A DNA stretch of 64,000 bases. Origin: Sphaerulina vaccinii. Taxonomy: Eukaryota > Ascomycota > Dothideomycetes > Mycosphaerellales > Mycosphaerellaceae. Each line of letters starts with the position of its first letter. Within the stretch, counting starts at the first letter, position 1. Where the stretch lies: positions 744,001 to 808,000 of the forward strand of contig JAKUDP010000007.1 of assembly GCA_022570795.1 (NCBI GenBank), written 5' to 3'. A program made the position numbers and the translations under genes. The notes below the pieces were generated by a model, which saw only the letters and a list, made by a program, of their open reading frames with translations, was not told the origin of the DNA and did no database searches. Positions 32,471 through 43,725 of this stretch are shown piece after piece.

Positions 32471-34441
32471 ATGGCCCACCTCCAGGGTGCGTCTTCGGAC
32501 GATGAGCTTTTGATCGACTTCTCTACCTCCGATGAGCCTGAGTCTGCAGACTCCAGCACGAACTTCGACTTGGACGACATACGCGCACGAGCAGCAACTA
32601 AGGCGAGACAATCGGAACTGAAGGTTACAACAGCGCTACCGACACTTACGTTCACCGGACCAGACGATTTCCCCATTACTGGTGGTGATCTTGATGATTT
32701 CACAACTTCTACACGAAACGATCCCTTCTCAGGTGGACAAGAAATGTCGAACGTCTTTCCTCCAGCTGTTGCTCGTTCATCTTCGCATTGGGACGCGACT
32801 TCCAACGAGTCGCCCGTGGTGCTTCAGAAAGAGGAGAAAGCAGCAGGCATGGGATATGGTGGTCATGGTTTTGGTAGTTTTGGTGGATATGGTCAGCACA
32901 AGGGACGACTGGAGGGACAAGCGGAGGATCTGCCATCTCGCTCATCCCCAATCGGTCGCGCAAGCTTTGAGAAGACACACTCGCCGGGCTCAGCCACTCG
33001 CTCAAGTTCTCATATCCGCCAGAACCTCCAGGATCGAAGCCTCAACGTCACAAACCCGACTTCGGAGAGACCAACCTACAGCGCCATGCCGCCCGAAGCA
33101 CACAGCTTCAGTACTGCAATGCAAGACTCAATTCTACGCAACGAAGATTCGGCGGAGATCACCAATGCTGAATTGAAGCTCATCATCAGGAAAGCGGTCG
33201 AGGCAGGAATCGAAGAGCATTTGGAACGAATCCTGCTTGAACAGTACGGACTCAAGAAAAAAGTCTCATCGTACACCCAAGTGACACGTGGTCAAGCATC
33301 GCGCATCCCAAAGCTGCCCACCTCAACACCGCCGGCTGCGGCGTCGTTGTCGACCTCAACACCGCACCGTATGTCATCATTAGCTTCTACACCGCAGGCA
33401 CCATCACCTGTGCAAGGTACACCATCCCAAACACGACCACCGAACATCCCGAACGAAGAGAGAGAATATGTGATCAATGTGGGTCCCTTTCATCGTACCA
33501 GTAACCACTCCTCAGTCGAAGTGTACGGCCCTCGTCGAGCTCTCGAAGCACTCCGAGAATTGTTAGAAGCTGGAGGTCGCGTTAGGTTCTCTACGGCAAT
33601 CAACCCGAGTGTCTCTTTCATCGACGCCGTCTACCATATCGTGAAAGACCACTTTGATCAGGGATTCTCACCTGCCTATCTCCAATCGGATCTGACCACG
33701 TCTGGCTGGTCCAGCGATGCGCACCTCTTTGCTGCCCAGGATCACGATCAAGGAACACCAGAATACTCTGAAGTCCTTCAGCAACTTACGGATCGACAGA
33801 ATGTGACTGGGTTTGTCGTGCAGCTTTTACTGCACAGGGCTGGCAAGAGCGCAGGCAAGATCTTCCAGCTCGGTGTCGTTGCGTTCAACTCAGAGAGAAA
33901 AGTCTACGAAGCCTGCCTCCTTGAGCCAATCTTGGAAAATCGAGGCACTGATCCGAACCACTGGACTCGCGTGTGGATCTACAGCGATTACAAGGCTACC
34001 GGAAAGGATCGAGACTTCGATGAGGACGTCATAGGCTATAGCGCTATGATCCCACTGAGGAATGAACGTCCCTCATCAGGAGCAGTCGATGTTCGCAAGA
34101 AGCGCGCTGAAGAGTCGAGTGACGGGTACTGGCGCTCCACCAAGGCTGCTACAGCAAAGGCTGCACCTGCACGTCGCCCATCCCTTGGAGGTTCCATCCG
34201 CTCCGTGGGTACCATGCGTAACACAAGCGGAGGCAGTGTTGTATCACATTTGGATTCTGGAGACGCGAACTCGATCAACCAACAGCCATCGAATCCACGG
34301 GCTTCTACAGAGCGTTCGGGCTCCAGACTCGGCATGCGCTCAAGTGGCGATACCCACCCGTCGGCTCGTTCAAGTAGCAGGGCTTTTGGACGTGGTGTAG
34401 CCAGTTTCTTCGGCTCGAAGCCTCTCAGCGAGAAGCCTTGA
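32471..34441 (+). CDS. Hypothetical protein, 656 aa, intrinsically disordered flanks
   Basis: Single exon of 656 codons with consistent codon use, so the gene itself is secure; no family was recognised. Residues 1-60 are acidic (SSDDELLIDFSTSDEPESA). Residues 115-140 are Gly-rich (GYGGHGFGSFGGYG). An amphipathic helical segment (IRKAVEAGIEEHLERILLEQ) lies at about 235-260. A folded core of about 200 residues follows, from YVINVGPFHRTS through VYGPRRALEALRELLEAGG to WTRVWIYSDYKATG. The last 130 residues are Ser/Arg-rich and low complexity. No signal peptide or transmembrane segment is visible, so it is probably cytosolic or nuclear. It is divergent to the PI4P 5-kinase gene and shares its promoter region. 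Confidence 0.8.
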   Translation: MAHLQGASSDDELLIDFSTSDEPESADSSTNFDLDDIRARAATKARQSELKVTTALPTLTFTGPDDFPITGGDLDDFTTSTRNDPFSGGQEMSNVFPPAVARSSSHWDATSNESPVVLQKEEKAAGMGYGGHGFGSFGGYGQHKGRLEGQAEDLPSRSSPIGRASFEKTHSPGSATRSSSHIRQNLQDRSLNVTNPTSERPTYSAMPPEAHSFSTAMQDSILRNEDSAEITNAELKLIIRKAVEAGIEEHLERILLEQYGLKKKVSSYTQVTRGQASRIPKLPTSTPPAAASLSTSTPHRMSSLASTPQAPSPVQGTPSQTRPPNIPNEEREYVINVGPFHRTSNHSSVEVYGPRRALEALRELLEAGGRVRFSTAINPSVSFIDAVYHIVKDHFDQGFSPAYLQSDLTTSGWSSDAHLFAAQDHDQGTPEYSEVLQQLTDRQNVTGFVVQLLLHRAGKSAGKIFQLGVVAFNSERKVYEACLLEPILENRGTDPNHWTRVWIYSDYKATGKDRDFDEDVIGYSAMIPLRNERPSSGAVDVRKKRAEESSDGYWRSTKAATAKAAPARRPSLGGSIRSVGTMRNTSGGSVVSHLDSGDANSINQQPSNPRASTERSGSRLGMRSSGDTHPSARSSSRAFGRGVASFFGSKPLSEKP

Positions 34442-35668
34442 AAGTGTCAACAATCTCGCCTTGAACAGCTTCCGATTGTAACGATATTGTCAGAAGTGGG
34501 GCTAGGAACGGAGAAGCATATGCTTGCATGCGAACATGAGGTAGATGGCGAAGGACCCTCCGATTGCTGGGTAGGTAATAATGTAGCTTCGAGTCGGATC
34601 CGCTACTAAGGTGTACCAGTAGCGAACAAGAAGCAGTACGAGTTGCGCAATGCACGTAGTAAATTGTACCATTCAACGTATGCCTCTTCGAGCTATGTTC
34701 GCAATAGGCCAACACCTTCTTGCCCATCTCCCTTGAGCACACTGGAGATTTTCCTCGAACGACGATCGCGGACTCAGACTGACAACTTCGTTGTGCAAAA
34801 AAGCCATCCTTCGCGGCATAGAATGATGTAAGGTAGCTGGACTTCGGCGTAAATGCTTCATTTCTGTGTTGATGCTAAAATACACAGATGGCTGACTATA
34901 CTTTCTCAAAGAGCTCAAGGAGACAAAAAGGTGCCGCTTGCTCAAGAATGTCTGTCTTCGATACCAGGACTTTGCGTCAAACCCTACGAACTGCTAGATA
35001 CAACAGATATCGTGCCTCTGTTTCGCCTTGACCTGGCATAGCTCGAGAAGACATTCCAGAGGACCAGTACATATGAAGCAGAAAAATGGCCTCTTCTTCC
35101 CGGTGTCCAGCGCCAGGAGATGTGGATCGATCTGGCAATGAGATTTTCATTTGCAATCGAGATATATGGCGGTGATGCAACTCCTGGAAAGTCCGCACCG
35201 GACACTGATCAGACCATCCTGAACTCAACACGAACTGCTGAAGCAGACGAAGAACGTCCAAGACTACGTTGTCGCGTCAGAGAAAAGCACCAATAGAGCT
35301 CCGAGCCACTTTGTCGTTATGCTCATGAACAGTGAGTGTCTGTGTGTGGTTTAGGTCGAAAGCGATCCGAGCTAAATGATACCCATAGGCTGGGTCTTCA
35401 AGCGCGCTGGAATTCTTCCACAAAGACACTAGCAACGTCAATCAGACTCTGCAACCAAGTCGTCATCAAAAGATCCAGACCGATCATATTCAAATTCATG
35501 AATTCTGAGCCCGAATTCAGATCCAGATTCATTAGCTTCCCCGAGGACTCAGATTCAGCAGCTGATTATGAGTTCACGCCGCAGAGGTGGATCAAGCGTT
35601 AATACCACCCAGATCTGGCTCCTCGTATACGCTCGCATTGAATTCTGTAATGAACTCGGATTCAGTGA
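34442..35668. other. Intergenic with a few coding-like fragments
   Basis: No intact gene. A short plus-strand stretch near 35090-35300 reads as protein-like in two registers that are offset by one base, so it may be a broken gene remnant. The right end contains an imperfect hairpin. Confidence 0.35.
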
Positions 35669-35722
35669 TCACGAATTCGCATCAAGAAAGAGCGAATCCA
35701 GCCACTGATCATGAATCTGAGT
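35654..35722. repeat. Imperfect inverted repeat (hairpin)
   Basis: Left arm 35654-35680 and right arm 35692-35722 are imperfect reverse complements of about 27-31 bases around an 11-base loop. They share ACTC, GATTCA, TGATCA and GAATTCGC/GCGAATCC blocks. It lies in a tract from 35490 to 35760 with many GAATTC, ATTCAG and AATCTGAG repeats. It overlaps the 3' end of the doubtful gene that follows. Confidence 0.5.
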
Positions 35723-36936
35723 CCTGAACTCTGAGAATTCCGAGAACTCACGACCGGTCTGAAAAAATCTCGCAGTTGATAGAAGAGGACGACCAGTCAC
35801 TCTACTAGTTGGTAATGCTGATCTGCAGTCAACCAAGGCCCCAGACCGCTCGAGATTTGCAACGCCTTTAAGACCAGGACTTCCGATGACTTCGCTCCCC
35901 ACGCGCGGTATAGAAGTCCAGTTGGGGATTCTGTCAAGGCCTACACCATTATGGGCAGGCCAAGGAGTGTTCTTCGCAAGCGGTGAGAGCTGCAGCTTCC
36001 GAAACGGGCCAGCTGGGTCATCTCCTACAAATCGTTCACCATCACTACCAAAGATCGCGGCACCTGCGATGCTAGAATCGGCTTCTTCTAATTGCACATC
36101 GGCAGCACCCAGTCCGCTGGAGTGCTGTTGAGTCGTCGATTCGATGACATTCGACGGCAGTGCTTTCTGAGAAGTCAAAGCCTCACATGTGGTGTTCACG
36201 ACTTCGACTCCTACAATGAGCGTCGAGAGGATCTCTTGAGGATTGTCCAGCTGAATTTCCTTCAGTGCCGCCCACCTTCTCATATCCTGTCCAGTACAGT
36301 ACTTTCTGCCTGGTTGAGGTTTTCTTCTGCTTGAGGGCTGCTTGAAAAGCGAGCATGATGACACTGAGGTACTCTCAAGCAAGAGTGGCATTACTGATTG
36401 CTGCCACCTCATCACTGTACCAGTGGTAGACAAGTTACATTTCTTCTTAGCTGGCTTGGCGCTTGGCGCTTGATGTCTTGATGTTCGGGAGAGGCATCGG
36501 AGAGCGAATGTTTCTTATCGACACTCTCTGTAGCTTTGGTAGCGTTGAGAAGAACATCGGTAGTATCGCTGAGGAAAACATCAGGAAGGCTGAGCTCGCG
36601 GTCAAGAAGACCTGAGCTGACATGATACCGCATTCCCATCACTGCCACGTTGCTCGAAGAAATGATATGGTTATTCTGAGTCATCGTCCTCATCGTCCTC
36701 ATTCGTCTCCATGCTGTCGATGCGGTAAGAGCAATGTTAGCTGATGCACTTCTTCCAGAGTACGCTTTGTTGTAGGAAAGTGCGCCCAGTTCCCGCAGAT
36801 GCTTTCGACACGATACAACAGGCCGATGCTGCTCCAGTTTGCAGTGCTTGGAGGATGAGAACTCATGGTCGACTATCCGCAAAGAGCATTCCGTCTCGGC
36901 TGCTCGCAGCTGATATGGTATGGCATGGCATGGCAT
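35669..36936 (-). CDS. Doubtful hypothetical gene
   Basis: Two overlapping minus-strand frames, 36936-36412 and 36433-35669 (174 and 254 codons), both look partly coding, for example RRWAALKEIQLDNPQEIL and FGSDGERFVGDDPAGPF. A short intron near 36440-36390 could join them, but its borders are not convincing and the interval would be only about 40 bp. No domain, signal peptide or membrane helix was recognised. It may be a decayed gene. Residues near the C-terminus come from the hairpin-containing tract (TGREFSEFSEFRTQ), which suggests the true 3' end may lie earlier. Confidence 0.3.
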
Positions 36937-36938
36937 AC
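36914..36938 (+). repeat. Short ATGGC-type tandem repeat
   Basis: Four to five copies of a 5-base ATGGY unit in a row. A simple microsatellite. Confidence 0.7.
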
Positions 36939-37288
36939 CTCACAGGTTCTTCTTCGGCCACTGATAAGGACGGATGCTCAATCACATCACATCAGCGCCA
37001 CGAATGATCTTGCTGGTAGCCAATCAGGCCAAGTCCAAGGGAAAGTGTACAGATTGCTTGCCTACAAATGCTACAACGATCGTACAATCGTCAGACTGTA
37101 CGACAGAAGTAGGGAGTACGGCGGTTACGATGACTCGGAAACTACTGTATGTTTCAAAAGGCTATGTACCATGGAAACATGAAGGTTTCGTGTGTCTGCC
37201 TTGGACTAGCCTGCCAATGGCGCAGCACTTAGTCATACAGTACAGTACCTCCCACCTCTATCTTCGAGTCCCCGTCTTCAATCAATTA
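36939..37288. other. Intergenic, 3' of the 442-aa gene
   Basis: About 350 bp without a recognisable gene. It probably contains the 3' untranslated region of the gene ending at 37289. Confidence 0.4.
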
Positions 37289-38803
37289 CTAACGCCAGTA
37301 CTTCTTACCCAAAATCTCATCCTGCCGCATCTCTTGCTTGGACTTGCGACGCTTGAGACTATTGTCTCCACCTTGCCCAGTCCTCGAGGGTGCGCGCAAC
37401 ATGCCATCGCTCGGTCGCGCACCGCCATCTCCACCGACCGCTCCACCGTTACCTCCCTGAGCGCCGTATCCTCTAGTGCCATAGCCTGCCTTGCCACCGC
37501 CGCTGTATGCACCAGAAAGAGGAGATCTGATGCCACTACGGCTGGCTCTGCCCAGAGTCTCAGCCTGTGGTGCTTGCGTCTCGTTGCTGGTTGCAGTACC
37601 CAAGCCGTAGTCGTGTCGCACACCTCGTGTCGAATCATCGCCTGCTATCGCTCCTGCAGCTCTATCGATCATGCCGCCAGGAAGAGGTGATGCACCAGCT
37701 GGCGGTGATGCGCTCCCACCTCCTGCCGCTTCCAAAGCGAAGTCCTGTTGCACACCCAGTGAGGAGGCGTTGCCTGGTACTGCTAAGAGGCCTTGGGTAC
37801 TCTTCTCCAAGATGCTATAAGAGTGAGACGGTGCTCGATAGCCTGGATACGGAGCAGCCATGTTGGGCATGCCAGCATCGCGCTGCTTGACTCGTGGTGG
37901 CAGAACCGGGATACTCGGATTTGGCGTGTTGACGACCTTCAATGTACGTGGTGTAGGACGAGTCCCGGGCTCAGCTGGAGATGAAGATGTTGGCGGAGCC
38001 AATCTGGTTGTCAATGGCGTCTGGGCCGCCTTGTTCGGAGGAGCAGGTACAACAAGAGTCGAGAGTGGTGAGACAGGCGCATTGCCATTGTTGCTGTGCG
38101 GATTGAGAGCAGGAACCTTGGAGCCAGAGTCGCGCGCAGAGGCTGTTGATGCTGGTTCTGAAGAGTCTGGTATGGCGTCCAAAGCTCGACCAAGCGCGCC
38201 CAGTTTGATCTCGTCCTCTTCGCTGGCGCTATCGTCCTCGAACCACGAACGAAACATTTCGGTTTGATTTCTAAGCTGTTCCATACGAGGATCCTGGAGA
38301 TTGTGCGCGTAGCAGACCTGAAGCACGTCAGTCACGAGTTCGATTCAGGTGTGACACTTCTCCGTTGCCACGCGGAAAGAACTTCAGCGACTCAGCTCCG
38401 CTTTGAGTAGCGTAGACAAAGTTCAATGCTGGAGAGGCGGCAACGATCAGTTCCCTCGACCCTGATCGAGGAGGTGAGAGGATGTGGGAGAAGGTATGCA
38501 TACTCTGTCAAGCTCATCGAGAGCGTTCTCTGCCTCTGTCAGATGCTCGTAGGCGGTGGCTTCATCTCCCTCATTGAGTTTGACCAGATAGAGGTGGTAC
38601 TGTGCGCGCTGTATGGTCGGAAGGCCCTTCTTGGAGAGGAGAACCACACAGGCACCACGCACCGCGCTTGTCTCTCCAGCGAGTCGAGCAGCGAAAATAT
38701 CGTTTCCCAGATCGGTGAGCAGCTCTCGCTTTTCAGTCCACTCACAGGCACGCTGGACAATGCCGTGAGTGTCTGCCATTGCTGCTGCTATTTCCGCTGA
38801 CAT
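37289..38803 (-). CDS. Hypothetical protein, 442 aa, helical N-terminus and disordered tail
   Basis: Two exons on the minus strand, 38803-38504 and 38317-37289. The 186-bp intron is long for this window (GTATGC...GTGCTTCAG); the join reads LDELDRV-CYAHNLQDP in phase 0. Residues 1-130 are strongly helical and resemble tetratricopeptide-type helices (AQYHLYLVKLNEGDEATAYEHL, then ENALDELDRV), followed by an acidic DDSASEEDE patch. The rest is Pro/Ala/Gly-rich and likely disordered, with a basic end (LKRRKSKQEMRQDEILGKKYWR). No family was recognised. It is divergent to the HTH-array gene, 276 bp away. Confidence 0.65.
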
Positions 38804-39079
38804 TGTGGGCGATGAGTGATCGTGGCGAGTGTGATGATGTGGAGCAAGAATGGCAGAGGAGGTAAGTCGTTTGCTGAAGGGTCGATCCCAATCGATAACA
38901 GCGCCTGTACGACCAGCGCGTCACTTTCTTTCGCCAAACAAGACGCCTGGCGACCGACACTCACCTTTCACTACGACGTTCTCTACCACGAATCAGACAC
39001 CACGCCACCGCATCACCAAGCACATCGGTGCCACGCTTGAGACGACTTTTGCGAGAACAACATACACTCCTCCGCAGAC
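38804..39079. promoter_or_regulatory. Divergent promoter of the 442-aa and HTH-array genes
   Basis: 276 bp between two start codons on opposite strands. It has no recognisable operator or TATA box. Confidence 0.4.
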
Positions 39080-40844
39080 ATGAGCGGCAGCCGCGATCGA
39101 CCGAAGAAGCCAGGGCGGCCTGCATTCGCTTCGAACAACAGCGACGACGATGACGAGTACGAAGGCAATCATAACGGCAATCATAACGAGGAGGGAGAAG
39201 CTCGCCGTGCGCCGACTCCACCTACACCTCCACGCCGAAGTACGCGGAGCACTGCACAAAAGCGACCCAGTAAGTGTAGTAGGCAGAAGGCATACATCTC
39301 ACCGAGCTCAGTAGAAAGAAGGCATCGGCTGTTCTCGATATCTCACTGAGTTCGCATCGACTATGGTGCTCGGCTCAATGGCAGACGAAAGACTGAGCAC
39401 GTCCGCAATTCAGAGACAGTAGCTAACACTTTTACCCTTCTACTTTCAGTGCCAACAATCGCTACTGAAGATGATGTACTCGCCAACGCCTCAGTCGATC
39501 CTACGTCTAATGTACAGAGCTCTTCGAACGCTCCACCGGCGAAGAAACAGAAGCTTAACAAGGCGACCACACCACTCAGTCAAGCGCCTATTGACAATGT
39601 CGATATTCTGCAAGTGAACCCCCCAAACAAGGGAAAGAAGCCCCACCTCTCGGACCAGCAGAAGAAGAGTGCTTGCAAGAGTGTCCTAGCCGGCAAAACG
39701 CACACAGCTGTCGGAACGGAGTTCAATGTTGATAGGGCCACTATTAGCAAAATCTGGAACGACAGAAAGAAATACCTGGATGCCGATTCTCTGGAACTCG
39801 CAGATAACCAGGGGAAAAATAAGGAGAAGAAGAAGACCAAGACCCCGACTTTCCTCTCGGACCAGCAGAAGAAGAGTGTTTGCAAGAAACTTCAAGCCGG
39901 CGAAACGCAGAAAGCTGTCGCAACGGAGTTTAATGCTAGTGAGACCACTATTGGCACTATCTGGAAGGAGAAAAAGAAATACCTGGATGCCGATGGACTC
40001 GAAAATGACCAGGAGAAGAAGAAGAAGAAGCACATCATACTCTCAAACCAGCAGAAGAAGAGTGTTTGCAAGAAACTTCAAGCCGACGAAACGCAGAAAG
40101 CTGTCGCAACGGAGTTTAATGCTAGTGAGACCACTATTGGCACTATCTGGAAGGAGAGAAAGAAATACCTGGATGCTGATGAACTCAAAGATGACCAGGA
40201 GAAGAAGAAGAAGCAGATCCTACTCTCAAACCAGCAGAAGAAGAGTGTTTGCAAGAAACTCCAAACCGGCGAAACGCATTACGCTGTCGCACTAGAGTTC
40301 AACGTTGATAAGAGGACTATTAGCAAAATCTGGAGGGAGAGAAAGCAACACCTGGATGCCGATGAACTCGAAGATGATCTGGACGAAGATGATCTGTCAG
40401 CTCAGTGGGGTCGGAGGCAGGGCTGGCGCGGGCGTGCGCATGCCAGCCTTAGGAGTGCGCTCACAGCTGAGCAAAACCAAATCATTGAACTGTACGATGA
40501 TCAGCTTCGCACAATGCAGGAAGTGGCCGATCTGCTCGACCGCCCGCTTCCACCTCGAGATCGACACGGCGTGGAGTATTATCGCGAAGTATACCGATCG
40601 GCGGAAGATGTGGAAGAGGAGTGGGCTCACCGAGACGTCCTCAGCGACATCGAAGCAATCGAGGCCCTCGCCCGATCTTCCCAGACAGCTGACACACCAG
40701 TGCTCGAGCCGTAAGTATCCTCCTCCCTTTCCCCCGCCTCTCCAGCTTCGAACTTTGTCTACGCTGCTTAGTCCGGAGCCAAGTCGCTCAGATGCTTTAC
40801 GCGTGGCAATGGAGAATGCGCAGAAGTGTCGGGTTCACACCTGA
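39080..40844 (+). CDS. Protein with four tandem CENP-B/Psq-like helix-turn-helix units
   Basis: Exon 1 is 39080-39269 and exon 2 is 39450-40710, with a 180-bp intron (GTAAGT...CTTTCAG). With the acceptor TTAG at 40771 a third exon 40772-40844 ends the frame, giving 507 aa. Residues 8-15 (PKKPGRPA) resemble an AT-hook, followed by an acidic low-complexity stretch. Four HTH units begin at residues 130, 199, 261 and 322, each with LSxQQKKSxCKxL, then AVxxEFNxxxxTIxxIW and KYLDADxL. This matches the CENP-B N-terminal/Psq helix-turn-helix pattern used by pogo/Tc5-like transposases and centromere proteins. Lys-rich linkers separate the units. A further helical region (LTAEQNQIIELYDDQL) and an acidic end follow. 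A nuclear DNA-binding role is inferred. An alternative acceptor at 40778 fuses it to the downstream frame. Confidence 0.75.
39647..40402 (+). repeat. Four tandem coding repeats (HTH array)
   Basis: Units start at 39647, 39854, 40040 and 40223, with periods of 207, 186 and 183 bp, all multiples of three. Units 2 and 3 are nearly identical at the DNA level and differ mostly by transitions, which implies a recent duplication. Units 1 and 4 share FNVDxxTISKIW, whereas units 2 and 3 share FNASETTIGTIW. Confidence 0.9.
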
Positions 40845-41010
40845 AGTATCTCGAATTCTCGATGTAATCCATGCAGCTCGGCGCAGAGACAACGCGAGGG
40901 CGGCAACGAACATTTTCTTCGAGCCTTGACTTGGCGCTGCCGCAAAGATTGCTAACCTTAGACTTCCTAGGCGTGATTATGAGCGCACTCCTACTGAGAT
41001 TCTGCGCCAT

Positions 41011-43725
41011 ATGGCACGAGAGCGACAAGTAGTAAGTTGTGACATTATGACCTGATCACCATAGTATGCGCTTACATTCCATTAGCTGTCTGGCAATGTG
41101 GAAGCAAATCACCGAGCCGTCACTTTAGCTCTTATGCGCGCCGATGCTCAAGAGGGCAGAATGCCAATGCGTCCACGCGCACTGGACTTCTGGTCCGATT
41201 CTCAACCAACACATGACCCTGTGGACCTCCGGATCTTAGCATCTACCAATCGCACGATGCTAGCAGAACATAGAGCGAACACCGATGGCACTGCCAACAC
41301 AGCAGAGCCCTTCGCCACGGACATGAGCTCTTATCTCCCTCTCCGTCGTCATGAGCATGTAGCATCAGCTTTGACCAACAGTTCACCTCTTCGGCTGCCT
41401 AAGCAGCGCGACGGCTACGGCGTGCGAACTCCAAATCCAGCAATCTCACAGCAAATGCTCTGGTTCCTGAATGCACGGGAGGGGATTGACCCTCCGAAGT
41501 ACAGGCAGACTGGCAATACACGTCTGCACGGTATGAATGCTAGGCAACTTGGCCAAGAAGCGCGCCGCGCAGGTATACGACTTCCAGATGAGGTCAGATC
41601 TGGTCAGTTCTCCGAGGACGATGCAAGAGCCGAAGACGATCTGAGACGATCCGACATGATCCGGGAATATCTCCTCTCGGTGGGCTCATCCTCAGAGCAT
41701 GTCGAAGCTCTATCGCTCGAAGATCTGGAAGCCATACTCGAAGCTACCAAAGATCTCGGCCACATCCATGGCGCTAACACGATCCATACTGCTGACCGTT
41801 CCCAAATCGCTCGTTCGCATAACAGCAGACTGGTTGGTCCTCGTCAGGCATACAACCTGCTTGAGGCTCATACAAGAAGATCATTTTATCCTGGTCATGC
41901 TAGTGTACGCGGTCTCTTCTGCGCAACGGATGCTCTCGTACAAGCTTTCAATGCCACACGCGCAATGCACGAGCGGCATCCCGTACGTTTGACTTTCAAC
42001 CAGGTCATGGCCTATCGGTTCCAGAACTGGAATGATGCTGCTCAAGCTCAGGTTCCTGCTGCAATGCCCGGCCAACCGCCGCTCTTGACTCCCGAGTTCG
42101 ACAACTTCCTGCGAGGACACCTCGAGAACAACCTTCTTTTCGCTCCTGACAGCGCAGAATTCCAGCGAGAGTATGCCGCTCTTTCCACGATCAACATGGG
42201 TGAGGTGGGGCAGCTTTACGTCTCCTTGAGGTTTCTACAGGAGCTGGTCAACCGTGAGTCTGGTGAGAGCGACGAGTATGCGCTGGGTATCGTCACAGCA
42301 GGCGGAAATGGGGACGATCCAGCACAGGTGTACACGCTCAGCGAGGGTAATGGAGACGTTGCGGAAGGCACTCGCATGGTATTCGTTCATCATGACAACG
42401 CACAGGGACCGGCAACTATTGGGCACTGGAGCCCTTTCGTCGCCCTCGGCGAGAACGTGGACCTTGTCGACATGTGGGGACTTCATCGTCTAGGTGCTGC
42501 CGAGCTACCGAGCACAAACCCCCGCCGCTCACAGCGACAACTGCACCTGTCTTTGACGCGAGCAGAGCAGCGTAGCCTGGATATGCAACGGGACTCGCGA
42601 CGCATGAATGCACGAAACCGCAAATGCCTTAACTGCATCGTTGGCGAATGCTCCTGCTCGCTTGCTGGCAAAAAGGCAGTCAAATCGATCTCAGCTCATG
42701 CACAATGCGATCGTTGCAAGACGCTAGGCCTTGACTGCGAATTTGACGAAAATGTCGAGCGCCCGACACAAGTTACTGGCACGGAACTCAAGAACAACCC
42801 AGAACTCGGCCGTCCTCACGACATCGCCGACCCAGACCTCGATACCATTGAGGCTGACGTACAAAAGTGCAAGGCTACACCTAAGGTACCCTCCGGCAAG
42901 AAATACGCATTGCATATACATGGAACTCGAGTATCGTCGAAAGCCACCCAGCACTACTATGATACGCTGGTCTCGCGGCTTCCACTCGTTCGAATGCGTG
43001 TCAATAACTACCTGAACTCGCCAAGCGCTCGCGCTCAACCACCTGTACCAGAGGCTCGTCGTCCCGGAGGGCATGATCAGCACGGGAATCCCAACTACTT
43101 TCTGCAGTTCTTTGGGATGGTAGTCCAGCGCCGCGCTTTGCTTGCTTGGCCATCTTCCAATGACAATGGCCTTGCTGACATATATCTCTTGGCACTTGTC
43201 GCGCTACTTGAGAGCTACGAGGACCCGGGAGTGGCGCTGCCTGAGGAGATTCTCATTACGACAAATGGCCTTGCTGGAGCGACTGTGCCCATCTCTGGCT
43301 TCGGAAACTGGCGAGGGTTCCTCGGCCAGCTAAGGAAGATTGATGGCATCCGAGGCTCAAGTCTGGTTTCTAGTACAGATCTTATGACTGTCATGGTACC
43401 TCACGCGCATCACGGTCATTACCACTCGATCCCAGCTGGAATTCGTGATTTCTTCCAGCTGGAGCACGGCAAATATCTTTTTCGCAACAACCTTCTACAG
43501 TTGGTTCAGCGATATTACGAGCACCAGCTGGCCGATGCAAACAATGCTGATGTGCCTGTCGCATTCAACGGTAGCGAAGAACTGGCCAACCGACTGGATT
43601 CACACCTGCTACTCTTAAACGATGAGTATGCCTGGCGTGTTCATTGGCTCTCGCAGCATACGAGCCCTACCTCGCTTGCAATCCGACTGCGCAACATTGG
43701 TCGCAACTCGGCATGGAACTTCTAG
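41011..43725 (+). CDS. Large protein with candidate Cys/His protease-like pair and Cys-rich zinc-binding-like segment
   Basis: As a separate gene: exons 41011-41031 and 41086-43725 (54-bp intron GTAAGT...CCATTAG), 886 aa. As part of the upstream gene: exon 40779-41031 is in frame but contains a TGA at 40928-40930. Counting from the codon at 41098, Cys275 lies in RGLFCATDALVQAF and His443 in GHWSPFVAL, followed by VDLVDMWG. A Cys in a hydrophobic helix start and a distant His-Trp resemble papain-fold or OTU-like peptidases; this is inference. Near residues 510-550 a Cys-rich segment reads CLNCIVGECSC, then QCDRCKTLGLDCEF, which is close to a Zn2Cys6-type half. The C-terminal 300 residues are folded-looking with no motif. 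After the TAG at 43723-43725 another 53 coding-like codons follow to 43887. No known family was recognised. Confidence 0.65.

Noticed and set aside
39580..40033. Minus-strand Leu-rich frames opposite the HTH array
   Set aside because: They arise from Lys/Glu-rich codons on the sense strand and repeat with the array; no start or domain.
40928..40930. Programmed stop readthrough at the TGA
   Set aside because: The context is TGA-CTT, not the TGA-CTA motif known from fungal readthrough genes, and the downstream TAG-AGT context is also weak. It is kept only as a minor option beside decay or two genes.
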